Shown here one piece after another: positions 1 to 8,990 of a DNA stretch of 64,000 bases. The position numbers and the translations under genes were made by a program. Location of the stretch: positions 540,544 to 604,543 of the forward strand of contig CAWJUH010000002.1 of assembly GCA_963846005.1 (NCBI GenBank), given 5' to 3'. The notes beneath the pieces were generated by a model. That model did no database searches, was not told where the DNA came from, and saw only the letters and a list, made by a program, of their open reading frames with translations. The stretch's first letter is position 1. Each line of letters opens with the position of its first letter. This stretch comes from CAVSUR01 sp963846005. GTDB taxonomy: Bacteria > Actinomycetota > Actinomycetes > Streptosporangiales > Streptosporangiaceae.

Positions 1-169
1 GACCCGGCTGGCCGCCCGCGAGCCCGGCGGCGCGGGCGCGCTGGCGCCGGTGCCGGCCGACATCGACGCGGCGGTCGCCCGGCTCGCGCTGGCCGCCCGC
101 GGCCTGGCCATCGACGAGCTGACCGCCGGGCAGCAGGAGTACCTCGACTCGTGGCGGGAGGGCTCCTGA
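1..169 (+). CDS. ahcY: S-adenosylhomocysteinase, C-terminal end (partial)
   Basis: This is the last 55 codons of a gene entering from the left, read in the frame starting at base 2 and ending at TGA 167-169. The tail contains DIDAAVARLALAARGL followed by IDELTAGQQEYLDSW, which resembles the C-terminus of the shorter (archaeal/actinobacterial-type) S-adenosylhomocysteine hydrolases. That enzyme cleaves S-adenosylhomocysteine to adenosine and homocysteine in the activated-methyl cycle. In actinobacteria this gene often lies upstream of the RDD/DUF58/MoxR and mtrAB-lpqB block, which is also the layout here. The catalytic and NAD-binding parts lie outside the window, so the call rests on the tail and on synteny. 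Confidence 0.6.
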   Translation, partial: TRLAAREPGGAGALAPVPADIDAAVARLALAARGLAIDELTAGQQEYLDSWREGS

Positions 170-221
170 GGCCTGCGGCGGCGCGTTTTCCCCGCCGGGC
201 CGGCCATGGCAGGCTTTCACC

Positions 222-734
222 ATGACCGATGCCACGGCGGCTGACCCGCTGCTGCCGGGCCTGCGGGCTCCGAGCCACCGGGTCAGCCGCCGCGCCATCC
301 CGTACTGGACCGCCCGCGCGTCGGGCAGCTGGCTGGTCATCGTGGCCATCGAGGCGGCGGTGCTGCTGGCGGGCCACCTGCACCACGGCTGGTGGGCGAT
401 CGTCGACGCCAGCGTGCTGGCCGGCCTCGCGCACGCGATGATCATGCCGCAGTGGCGGTACCGGGTGCACCGCTGGGAGGTCACCGGGGAGGCGCTGTAC
501 ACCCGGGCGGGCTGGTTCTCGGTGCACTGGCGGATCGCGCCGATCTCCCGGATCCAGACCATCGACAGTCACCGCTCGCTCGGCGAGCGGCTGTTCGGCC
601 TGGCCAACGTGACGGCGACCACGGCCTCGGCCGCCGGGCCGGTGCACATCCACGGGCTGGACCGGGCCACGGCCGACCGGCTGCTCGATGACCTTGCCGT
701 CGCCACCGGCCAGCTCCCCGGCGACGCGACATGA
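222..734 (+). CDS. PH domain-containing membrane protein (YdbS-like)
   Basis: A 170-residue protein of the bacterial PH (bPH2, YdbS-like) family. An N-terminal basic stretch is followed by two hydrophobic segments at about residues 36-52 and 60-74. A bPH domain then starts near W-E-V-T-G-E-A-L-Y and contains the typical RIAPISRIQTIDSHRS and ANVTATTAS motifs. YdbS/YdbT pairs are small membrane proteins thought to act at the envelope; no enzymatic role is known. Its last codons overlap the next gene by four bases (ATGA), so the two PH proteins are almost certainly translationally coupled and act together. The ATG at 222 is the first start after the upstream stop. Confidence 0.85.
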   Translation: MTDATAADPLLPGLRAPSHRVSRRAIPYWTARASGSWLVIVAIEAAVLLAGHLHHGWWAIVDASVLAGLAHAMIMPQWRYRVHRWEVTGEALYTRAGWFSVHWRIAPISRIQTIDSHRSLGERLFGLANVTATTASAAGPVHIHGLDRATADRLLDDLAVATGQLPGDAT

Positions 735-2437
735 TCAGCCCGCCCGGCGAGCCGGAGCTCGGCCAGCCGGCCAGCAGCGAGCCGCCCGGCTCCCGGCCGC
801 CCGCTGGCCAGCCGCCCGGCGGCGGCTGGCTGCGGCTCAGCCCGCGCTCGCTGGTCGTGCGGCCGGTGACCGACCTGGCCCGGCTGCTGCCGTTCCTGCT
901 CGGGCTGCTCTACCTGCACGCCCGCGGCGGCCCCGCCGATTACTGGGGGCTCGGCTTCGCGTTGCTGGCCATCGGGACCAGCGTGGTGCGCTGGCTGACC
1001 ACGCGGTACAAGGTGACCGCAGACCGGGTGTACCTGCGCCACGGATTGGTCAGCCAGAAGGTCCTCTCGGTGGCCCGCGACCGGATCCGCACGGTAGACA
1101 CCTCTGCGCACGTGCTGTACCGGATGCTCGGACTGCGCCAGGTGAACATCGGCACCGGGCGCAACGACCGGCGCGAGCACGAGGGCTTCCGGCTGGACGC
1201 CCTGACCCTGGCCGATGCCGAGGCGCTGCGCGCGATGCTGCTCGCCAGGGCCGGCCCGGCCGCCGCCCCCGCGGCCGGCCAGGCCCCGGCCGCGGCAGCC
1301 GCAACCCCGGCCCCGGCCAGCCCGGCGGACCCGGCCAGCCCGGCGGCCCCGGCCAGCCCGGCGGCCCCGGCCAGCCCGGCCCCGGCCGCGGCGTCCAGCC
1401 CGCCGGAGACCGTCATCGCCCGGCTGCGCCCGTCCTGGATCAGGTTCGCGCCGCTGACCCTGACCGGCATGGTGATCATCGGCGTGGCGTTCGGCTTCGC
1501 CGTGCAGTTCACCGACGCCACCCACGTCGACGTGACCACGCTCGGGCCGGTGCGCCGGCTGGTCGTCCAGTTCGGCGCGCTGACGCTCGGCACCCGGGTG
1601 CTGGCCGGGGCCGCGGTGGTGCTGGCCGGCCTGGTGCTGATCTCCACCGCCGGGTACATCGCGATCTTCTGGAATTTCCGGCTGGTCCGCCAGGGCCCGG
1701 CCGCGCTGCGCGTCACCCGCGGCCTGCTGTCCACCCGGACGATCACCATCGACACCAGCCGGCTGCGCGGGGCGGAGATCAGCGAGCCGCTGCTGCTGCG
1801 CGCCGCGGGCGGCGCCCGCTGCATCGCGATCACCACCGGGCTGCATGTCGGCCGCGGAGCCGAGCACGGCGGCTCGCTGCTGCTGCCGCCCGCGCCGGGC
1901 GCGGTCGCCCGCGCCGTCGCCGGGCAGGTGACCGGCGCGGGCCCGGACCTGACCGCCGGGCCGCTGGTGCGGCACGGCCCGCGGGCCCGGCGCCGCCGCT
2001 ACGTCCGCGCGCTGGCCGGCGCCCTCGCCGTGGTGGCCGCGGTAGCCGCCGCGGCCGCCGGCTGGCAGTGGCCGCCGTGGACCTGGCTCAGCTCGCTGGC
2101 GGTGCTGCCCGCCGCCGCGGCGCTGGCGGAGGACCGCTACCGCAATCTCGGCCACCTGCTGCGCGACGGCTGGCTGGTCACCGCCACCGGCAGCCTGATC
2201 CGCCGCCGCAGCGTGCTGTCGGCCGACGGCATCGTCGGCTGGCGGATCCACCAGAGCTGGTTCCAGCGGCGCCAGGGCCTGGTCACGCTGACCGCCGCGA
2301 CCGCCGCCGGGCGCCAGGAGTACCTCGCCCACGACATCCCGCAGCAGATCGCGATCGAGGTGGCGGAGGCCGCTACCGCCGACCTGGTGCGCCCGTTCCT
2401 CGCCCCGCCCCGGCCCGTCCCCGGCCGCCGCCAGTAA
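731..2437 (+). CDS. PH domain-containing membrane protein (YdbT-like, multi-domain)
   Basis: A 568-residue YdbT-type partner of the preceding PH protein, starting inside its stop codon (ATGA at 731). Two hydrophobic helices near residues 45-75 lead into a first bPH domain (YKVTADRVYLRHGLVSQ, then DRIRTVDTS). A low-complexity Ala/Pro linker built on PASPAAP repeats follows at about residues 175-220. A second helix pair precedes another bPH domain (RVTRGLLSTRTITIDTSRLRG). Further helices near residues 420-460 precede a third bPH-like domain (LVTATGSLIRRRSVLSADGI). This organisation is normal for YdbT homologues. Function is inferred only as a membrane or envelope role. Confidence 0.85.
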   Translation: MISPPGEPELGQPASSEPPGSRPPAGQPPGGGWLRLSPRSLVVRPVTDLARLLPFLLGLLYLHARGGPADYWGLGFALLAIGTSVVRWLTTRYKVTADRVYLRHGLVSQKVLSVARDRIRTVDTSAHVLYRMLGLRQVNIGTGRNDRREHEGFRLDALTLADAEALRAMLLARAGPAAAPAAGQAPAAAAATPAPASPADPASPAAPASPAAPASPAPAAASSPPETVIARLRPSWIRFAPLTLTGMVIIGVAFGFAVQFTDATHVDVTTLGPVRRLVVQFGALTLGTRVLAGAAVVLAGLVLISTAGYIAIFWNFRLVRQGPAALRVTRGLLSTRTITIDTSRLRGAEISEPLLLRAAGGARCIAITTGLHVGRGAEHGGSLLLPPAPGAVARAVAGQVTGAGPDLTAGPLVRHGPRARRRRYVRALAGALAVVAAVAAAAAGWQWPPWTWLSSLAVLPAAAALAEDRYRNLGHLLRDGWLVTATGSLIRRRSVLSADGIVGWRIHQSWFQRRQGLVTLTAATAAGRQEYLAHDIPQQIAIEVAEAATADLVRPFLAPPRPVPGRRQ

Positions 2438-2498
2438 CGCCGGCCGGCCAGCCAGGGCCCAGCCGGGCCTCCGGCCCGCCCGTCCATGAAATCCGAAG

Positions 2499-3476
2499 TC
2501 AGGCCGGCGGCGCGAACCCGCCGGGCCGCGGCGCGCCCGGATCGGGTCGCTGCTCCCCGCCCGGCTGCGGGCCAGGCCACGGCGGGCCGCCCGGGCCGGG
2601 CGCCGGCGGCGCCGGGGTGCCGTTGGCGGGCCCGGGGCTGCCCGGGGCCGCGATCGGCCCGGGCGCGGGGCCGGGCCCGTACCCGGCGCCGGGCCAGGGG
2701 CCAGCGGCCGGGGCGGGCTGGCCGGCCGCATGCCGGGCGTGCTCGCGGTCCCGGCGCACCGCCAGCACCGCGGCCAGGTAGGCCGCCGGCGGCGTGCCGG
2801 GTGGCGGGGGCGGGCTGACCTGCGCGCTGACCGCCGACGCGAGCTGCAGGCCGATGGCATCGCGGGCGGCGGGCTGCAGGTCACCGAGGCGGCGCAGGTA
2901 GCTGGCCGCCGCCTCGGCCGTCTCGTCCGGCAGCCTCGACAGCTCCAGCACCTGGGCCCAGCCGGCCAGCGGCGGCGGCACCACGGCCAGCCACGGCGGC
3001 AGCGCCGGGCGCTGCGGCGCCCGCTCCTGGATGGCGAACGTGCCCGCGGCCAGGTCGCCGAGCCGCTTGCCCCGCGCCGACAGCATCGAGGTGATCAGCG
3101 CGACCGGCCAGCCGACCACGGTCCAGATCTCCAGCAGCCCGATCAGCGCCCGCAGCAGCGCCTGCCGGAACCGCTCCGGGCTGCCGTCGTCGCTGACCAC
3201 CCGCAGCCCGAGCGCCATCTTGCCGAGCGTCTTGCCGCGGCTGAGCGTCTCGAAGACGGCCGGGTAGCCCACCACGATCAGCACGTAGCCGGCCAGCACG
3301 ACGGCCGCCAGGCCGGCGCTGTCCAGGCTGCCGCCGGCGCTGGTCGCGATGACGATGAAGGCGACCAGCCCCACGACCTGGATCAGCATGTCGAGCAGCA
3401 GCGCAAGCAGCCGGACCGGGAACCCGGCCACCGGGACGTCCAGGATGACCGCTTCCCCGGTCACGACCTCAGCCAC
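2499..3476 (-). CDS. RDD family membrane protein with C-terminal Pro/Gly-rich tail
   Basis: A 325-residue protein. The N-terminal half is an RDD domain: VAGFPVRLLALLLDMLIQ carries the Arg and Asp that name the family. Hydrophobic helices follow, then SRGKTLGKMALGLRVV and GKRLGDLAAGTFAIQER, all typical of RDD proteins. After about residue 160 there is a helical soluble region and then a disordered Pro/Gly/Ala tail of roughly 90 residues. RDD proteins are integral membrane proteins with two or three helices; some act in Na+/H+ exchange, most are uncharacterised. In actinobacteria they sit beside SpoIIM, DUF58 and MoxR genes, as here. The start is a GTG at 3476, divergent from spoIIM with 71 bases between. 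Confidence 0.88.
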   Translation of the reverse strand: MAEVVTGEAVILDVPVAGFPVRLLALLLDMLIQVVGLVAFIVIATSAGGSLDSAGLAAVVLAGYVLIVVGYPAVFETLSRGKTLGKMALGLRVVSDDGSPERFRQALLRALIGLLEIWTVVGWPVALITSMLSARGKRLGDLAAGTFAIQERAPQRPALPPWLAVVPPPLAGWAQVLELSRLPDETAEAAASYLRRLGDLQPAARDAIGLQLASAVSAQVSPPPPPGTPPAAYLAAVLAVRRDREHARHAAGQPAPAAGPWPGAGYGPGPAPGPIAAPGSPGPANGTPAPPAPGPGGPPWPGPQPGGEQRPDPGAPRPGGFAPPA

Positions 3477-3547
3477 GGGCGTCCTGCCCTTCCGCTCGGC
3501 GGCATCGGCAGCCAGATTATCCGCGCCGGCGGCAGTAGTCTCCTGCC

Positions 3548-4545
3548 GTGGACATCGACGCGTTCGCCGCCGCGCACCGGGCCGAATGGGCCCGGCTGGA
3601 GCAGCTGACCCGGCGGCGGCGCAGGCTGACCGGCGCGGAGATCGACGAGTTCGTCGCCCTGTACCAGCGGGCCGCCACGCACCTCTCGGTGCTGCGCACC
3701 AGCGGGACCGACCCGGCGCTGACCGCCTACCTGTCGGGCCGGCTGGCCCGGGCCCGGGCCGCCGTGGGCGGCGCGCAGCCGTCCGCCTGGCAGCCGGTGA
3801 TCAGGTTCGCCGCGGTGTCGTTCCCGCTGATGGCCTACCGGCTGCGCTGGTGGTGGCTGGCCACCGCGGCCGCCTCGCTCGCGCTCGCGCTGATCCTCGG
3901 CTGGTGGATCGCCAGGACCCCGTCCGTGCAGGCCAGCCTGCTGCCCAGGTCGGCCGCCGCCCAGCTGGTCAACCACCAGTTCCGCGACTACTACTCGCAG
4001 TACGCCGCCAGCTCCTTCGCGGCGAAGGTCTGGACCAACAACGTGCTCGTGGCCGCTGCCTCGCTGGTCTTCGGCGTCGCTGCTCGGCCTGCCCACCTTG
4101 TACGTGCTGCTGCTGAACTCGGTCAACGTCGGCGTCGACGGCGGGCTGATGGCCGCCTACGGCAAGACCGGGGAGTTCTTCAGCCTGATCCTGCCGCACG
4201 GGATGCTGGAGCTGTCCGCGGTCTTCCTCGCCGCCGCGGCCGGGCTGCGGCTGGGCTGGACGGTCATCGATCCCGGCCCGCGCCCGCGCGGCCAGGCGCT
4301 GGCGCAGGCCGGCCGGGAGACGATCACGATCGCGCTCGGCCTGGTCGTGGTGCTGCTGGTGTCCGGGGTGATCGAGGCGTTCGTGACCCCGTCGCCGCTG
4401 CCCGGCTGGGCTCGGATCGCCATCGGCGCCGCCGCCGAGGCGGTGTTCCTCGGCTACGTGATCGCGGCCGGGCGCCGGGCGCAGGCGCAGGGCCGAGTCG
4501 GCCGACATCGACGAGGCGCCGGACCTGCAGCCGGTCACCGGCTGA
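3548..4545 (+). CDS. Stage II sporulation protein M (SpoIIM) family protein, two frameshifts
   Basis: A SpoIIM/DUF95-family membrane protein read in three successive frames. GTG 3548 opens a soluble N-terminal region (MDIDAFAAAHRAEWARLEQL), a first helix (WWLATAAASLALALILGWW) and the conserved YYSQYAASSFAAKVWTNNV block. Near 4079 the coding shifts frame and continues with LLGLPTLYVLLLNSVNVG, GEFFSLILPHGMLEL and further helices. Near 4490-4492 one extra G in a GGG run shifts it again to AESADIDEAPDLQPVTG and TGA 4543-4545. With both shifts repaired the protein is about 331 residues, the usual length for actinobacterial members. The role is inferred as a membrane partner of the neighbouring MoxR/DUF58 system. 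It converges on the DUF58 gene with 9 bases between. Confidence 0.82.
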
Positions 4546-4554
4546 CCGCCGGGA

Positions 4555-5853
4555 TCAGAGCTGCCCGGCCGCTTTCAGGCCGAGGTAGGCGTCGGCCAGC
4601 GCGGGCGCCAGCCGGTCCGGCGGGGCGTCGACCACGTCCACGCCGCGGCGGCGCAGCAGCGCCGCCACCCGGGCGCGCTCTGACCTGGCCCGCTCGGCCG
4701 CGGCCGCCGCGTACACGGCCGGCCGCGTCCTGCCGCGCCGGCGGCCAGCTCGTCCAGCCGCGGATCGGCCACCGCGGCCAGCAGCAGCCGGTGCCGGGCC
4801 GCCAGCAGGCCGAGCCGGGGCAGCAGGCCCTCGGTCACCGCCGCCTGGTTCAGATCGGTCAGCAAGACCACCAGGCAGCGCTGCCGGGCCGCCGCCAGAA
4901 CCGCGCCGGCCAGCACCCCGCCGTCCGATTCGATCAGCTCGGCGTCCAGCACCGCCATCGCGCCGGTCAGCGCGGACAGCACCTCCGGCCGCGGCGTCCC
5001 GATCACCCGGGCCCGCACCCGGCGGTCGGCCGCGATCAGGTCGACCCGGTCGCCCGGCCCGGGTGGCCAGCGCGGCCAGCAGCAGCGCGGCGTCCATCGA
5101 GGCGTCCAGCCGCGGCACCCCGCCGACCCGGCCGGCCGACGTGCGCCCGGTGTCCAGCACGAGGATGATCCGCCGGTCGCGCTCGGGCCGCCAGGTGCGC
5201 ACCAGCACGTCGGTCTGCCGGGCGGATGAGCGCCAGTCGATCGAGCGCACGTCGTCGCCGATCACGTACTCGCGCAGCGAGTCGAACTCGCTGCCCTGGC
5301 CGCGCAGCAGCGACCGGTGCTGGCCGTCGAGCTGGCGCAGCAGGGCCAGCTTCTCCGGCAGGTGCTTGCGGCTGCCGAACGGCGGCAGCACCCGGACCGT
5401 CCACGGCGCCGGGTGCCGGCCCTGCCGCCCGGCCAGGCCCAGCGGCCCGAGCGAGCGGACCGTCACCGGCCCCGCCGGCCGCGTCGCCGCGGCGCTGCGG
5501 GACCAGCACGGTGCCCAGGCTGGCCTGGCCGCCGGGCGGGACGCTCAGCGCCGCCGACCGGGGCCGGGCCGCGGCGCTCGGCCGCCAGGCGTCCCTGACG
5601 ACGGCCGCGCAGCGGCCGGCGGCCTGCGGTTGGCGATCGTCACCGTGACCGTGCCGGCCTGGCCGAGCAGGATCCGCCGGTCGCCGGAGCGGCGCACGCC
5701 GAGCGGGCGGACCGGGGCGGCCAGGGCCACGTCGGCGCCGATCGCCGCCAGGATCAGCGCGTCGACCGCCAGCAGCGCCAGCGGGGTGCGCAAGGCCAGC
5801 ACGACCAGCGCCCCGGCCAGCGCGGCCAGGGCGGCCCGGCCGGTCAGCGCCAC
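4555..5853 (-). CDS. DUF58 domain-containing protein (vWA-like), multiple frameshifts
   Basis: Starts at GTG 5853, just after the MoxR stop. Two N-terminal helices (LAALAGALVVLALRTPLALL) lead to a beta-rich region and then the DUF58 core. The core holds GSEFDSLREYVIGDDVRSID, WRSSARQTDVLVRTW and a vWA-like strand RRIILVLDTGRTS, and the gene ends with ADAYLGLKAAGQL. The full product is pieced together from three frames with shifts near 5613, 5480 (GGGG where GGG fits), 5054 (CCC where CC fits) and 4735. Repaired length is about 432 residues, normal for the family. DUF58 proteins partner MoxR AAA+ ATPases. All conserved segments survive, which favours sequencing error over decay. Confidence 0.85.
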
Positions 5854-5857
5854 GCGG

Positions 5858-7006
5858 TCACCGCGGCACCGGGACCGAGCCGAGCACGCCCTCGAGCACG
5901 CCGTCGGCGCGTGGCCCCCTCCAGCTCGGCCTCGGGCCGCAGCGCTATCCGGTGCCGGAAGGTCGGCCGGGCCAGCGCCTTGACGTCGTCGGGCGTGACG
6001 TAGTCGCGGCCGGACAGCCAGGCCCAGGCCCGGCTGCTGGCCAGCAGCGCGGTGCGCCCCGCGCGGCGAGACGCCGAGCTGCAGCGACGGCGAGACCCGG
6101 GTGGCCCGGCAGATGTCGACGATGTAGCCGGCGATCTCCGGCGCGAGCCGCACCCGGGCCGCGGCCTGCCGGGCCGCGGCGAGGTCGCCCGGCCCGGCAA
6201 CCGGCCGGATCCCGGCAGCGGCCAGGTCCCGCGGGTCGAACCCGGCCGCGTGCCGGGCCAGGATCCCGATCTCGTCCGCCCGCTCGGGCAGGGCCACCGT
6301 GAGCTTGAGCAGGAACCGGTCCAGCTGCGCTTCCGGCAGCAGGTAGGTGCCCTCGTACTCGACCGGGTTCTGGGTGGCGGCGACCATGAACGGGACCGGC
6401 AGCGGCCGCGGGGTGCCCTCCACCGACACCTGCCGTTCCTCCATGGCCTCGAGCAGGGCGGCCTGGGTCTTCGGCGGGGTCCGGTTGATCTCGTCGGCGA
6501 GCAGCAGGTTGGTGAAGACCGGGCCCTCGCGGAACTGGAACGCGCGCGGTCCTGGCGTCGTAGATCAGCGAGCCGGTCACGTCGCCGGGCATCAGGTCCG
6601 GGGTGAACTGCACCCGCTTGCTGGACAGCGCCAGCGCCGCGGCCAGCGACCGGACCAGCAGCGTCTTGGCCACGCCGGGCACGCCCTCCAGCAGCACGTG
6701 GCCCTGGCACAGCAGCGCGATCAGCAGCCCGGTGATCACCGGGTCCTGCCCGACCACGGCCTTGGCCACCTCGGCCCGCACCGCGGCCAGCGCGGCCCGC
6801 GGGTCAGCCGGCGGGCCCACCCCGGCCAGGGCCTGGGGGCTCACCCCGGCCGGGGCCGGCGGGCTCGTCCCGCCCGCGGGCGGCGGGTACTGCGGGGACG
6901 GCCGGCGAGCGGGGCGGCCCGTCCCGGGGCGGCAGCCCGCCGCCCGGCCCGGGGTAGGGAATGGTCTCCCGCGACGCGGGGCCGGTCCCGGCCGGAACGT
7001 CGGCAT
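5858..7006 (-). CDS. MoxR-family AAA+ ATPase, multiple frameshifts
   Basis: ATG 7006 follows directly on the stop of the DUF4350 gene. A Pro-rich N-terminal extension of about 70 residues precedes the AAA+ core, which contains AVVGQDPVITGLL, Walker A GVPGVAKT, the conserved PDLMPGDVTGSLIYD, then sensor segment FMVAATQNPVEYEGTYLLPEAQ and DRFLLKLTVALP. The lid follows (VSPRGATALLASSRAWAWLSGRDYVTPDDV and FRHRI, given here across a repaired shift). Frameshifts lie near 6548, 6054 (an extra base) and 5895; read through, the gene ends at TGA 5860-5858. MoxR ATPases act as chaperones that assemble or activate vWA-domain partners, here the adjacent DUF58 protein. Confidence 0.88.
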
Positions 7007-8386
7007 TCACGGCCCGAGTACCTCTCTTTCCAGTGCATCCAGGTCCGCGGCCAGCGCGACCAGTGCGGCGTCGCTGTCCGGCGGCGGTCCGTACATCATG
7101 CCGGTGACCCGCTCGGCCGGGTGGCCGGACCGGGCGGCGAGCGCGCCCGCCACGACCGCGGGGGCCGCGCCCGGCGGCAGGCCGAGGGCGGGCAGCACCC
7201 GGGCCGCCATGGCCGACCGCAGCGCCGCGGCCGCCCGGTCCCGGGCCCGGCGGGACGGCGTAGAGCCGCCCGTGGCCCTCGACGGTCTCGGCCGCGCGCA
7301 CGACCACCGGCAGCCGCTCGGCGATCAGCGGGCCCAGCCGCCGCCCGCGCCAGGCCGCGGTCAGCAGCAGTGCCACGCCGAGCTGCGCGGCGACCAGCCA
7401 GGCGGCCAGCGGCACCAGGCTGGTGAAGGTCTTGCGACCCGACCCCGCGCCCGCCGCGGGCGGCGGCACCAGCCACACGATCCGGCCCCGGCCGAGCAGG
7501 TTGAGCGCCAGGGCCGCGTTCCCCTGGTTTGCCAGCTGCCCGTTGGCCAGCCCCAGGCCCGAGCCGAGCACGGTGACGACCCGGCCGCCGGCCTGGTATC
7601 GCACCAGCGAGTCGGCGCCGTCAGCCGGATAGCACGCGAACCCGGCCGTGCCCGGGCGCAGCGAAACGCCGATGTTGCCCGCGTCAGCGGAGCCGGCCGC
7701 CGCCGCGGCCGGCAGCTGGCACCGGGGCGGCAGCACCGCCAGCGGCAGCAGCAGGCTGCCCAGCCGGGCTCGCGGCGCGAGTACGGCCAGCGCGGCGGCG
7801 GTCGGCTCCACCAGCACGACGCTCGAGCCGGCCGCCGCCAGCGCGGCCAGCTGGCCGCGGGACAGGTATTCCGGGCTGGTGATCATCAGCGTCGAGCCTG
7901 GCTGCGCCGGCCGCCGCGGCGGCCCCGCCGGGAGCGGTCAGCCGGATCACCGTGGCGCCGCGCCCGGTCAGCAAGTCGGCCAGAGCGTGGCCGCCGTAGC
8001 TGCCGGTACCGGCCGGGTCCAGGTAGCCGGTGGCCGGCGGCCGCGGCTGCAGCAGCGTGATCAGCACGCCGCCGATGATCACCACCGCGGCCAGGATCAG
8101 CGGGGCCCGCCAGCGCCGGCCCCCGGGCGCCGCGGATCCCGGCCGTGCCTGCGGCCCTGGCCCCCGGCCTGCCGGGAGGGCGGATGGCGCAGCGGCCGGG
8201 GGGGCCGGGGCGACTGCCGGAGCGGGGGAGGCGACCGGCCCGGCTGCCGTCACGACGGCGGTCCCGCCGCCAGGCCGGCTGCGGCGCGGGCCCGCCGCCT
8301 GCCGGCGGCCGCGGCCCCGGATTGCCCGCTCCCGGCGGCTGCCCCGGATCGCTGCCCCCGGGCGGCGCGGGCCGGGTGGTCAGCAA
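7007..8386 (-). CDS. DUF4350 domain-containing membrane protein, frameshifted
   Basis: A DUF4350 protein encoded in several frames. A possible TTG start at 8386 overlaps the end of the DUF4129 gene; a GTG at 8253 lies in the frame of the next recognisable part. A disordered Ala/Pro N-terminus is followed by a helix (LILAAVVIIGGVLITLL) and then GSYGGHALADLLTGRGATVIRL. Frame shifts near 7905 lead into TSPEYLSRGQLAALAAAG, a lumen-like domain and a second helix (LVPLAAWLVAAQLGVALLL). Another near 7253 (GGG where GG fits) leads to the C-terminal domain ending at 7007. DUF4350 members sit between DUF4129 and MoxR in actinobacterial operons, as here. The true start and the region 8250-8386 are uncertain. 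Confidence 0.75.
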
Positions 8387-8990
8387 CCGGCGTCGAGGTC
8401 GCGCAGCCGCTGGTAACCGTCCGCGCTGCCGGCCCGGCCGCCGTAGCGGACGTCATCGAACAGCCGCGCGGCGGCGCCGAGGGCCGCGGTCTCGCCGGGC
8501 AGCACGGCGCCGGCCTCGGCGGCCAGCTCGTCCGCAGTCCGGCCCGGCCGCGGCGGTATCACCCCGCGGTCCTCCAGCCCGACCGCGATGGCCCGCAGCG
8601 ACTCGACGATGGCAGCGGCGAAGTCCCCGGCCGCGGCCAGCCGCCCGGCCTGCGCCCGGTGATCGGCGGCCGGCCGCCGGGTGCCGGGCAGCAGCGGGGC
8701 CGCCGCGGGCGGCGGCGGGCGGGGCGCACCCAGTAGCCGATCACCGCGATCAGCGCCACGGCCACCGCGATCAGCACGATCAGGCCCCACCAGCCGCCGG
8801 GCACGGCCGCGGAGGTCCCGTTGACCAGGCGGTTGAAGAACGCGCCGATGTCGTTCAGGATCCGCTGCGTCAGCGGGGGCTGGTAAATCGCCTTGCTCAG
8901 CTCACGCCGGGCCAGCCGGGCCGCCGCGCGGCGGCCGATGTCCGGTCCGGCGCCGGCCGCCGCCGCGGCCCGGGCCAGCCCGGCTACCAC
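8380..8990 (-). CDS. DUF4129 domain-containing membrane protein, one frameshift
   Basis: GTG 8990 overlaps the stop codon of the upstream membrane-protein gene (GTGGTAG), indicating coupling. The first half has a helical region with ARRELSKAIYQPPLTQRI and a strong transmembrane helix (GGWWGLIVLIAVAVALIAVI). After a shift between about 8705 and 8735 comes the DUF4129 domain (AGDFAAAIVESLRAIAVGLEDRGV, PGRTADELAAEAG, AARLFDDVRYG), which ends at 8380. DUF4129 occurs at the C-terminus of some bacterial transglutaminase-like proteins and as stand-alone proteins in MoxR/DUF58 operons. Its biochemical role is unknown; an envelope function is inferred from context. Confidence 0.8.

Noticed and set aside
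569..2884. Minus-strand 771-codon open frame across the PH-domain genes
   Set aside because: It is a stop-free shadow of the PH-domain genes caused by high GC. It is Arg/Pro/Gly-rich, without domains, and opposite well-conserved proteins.
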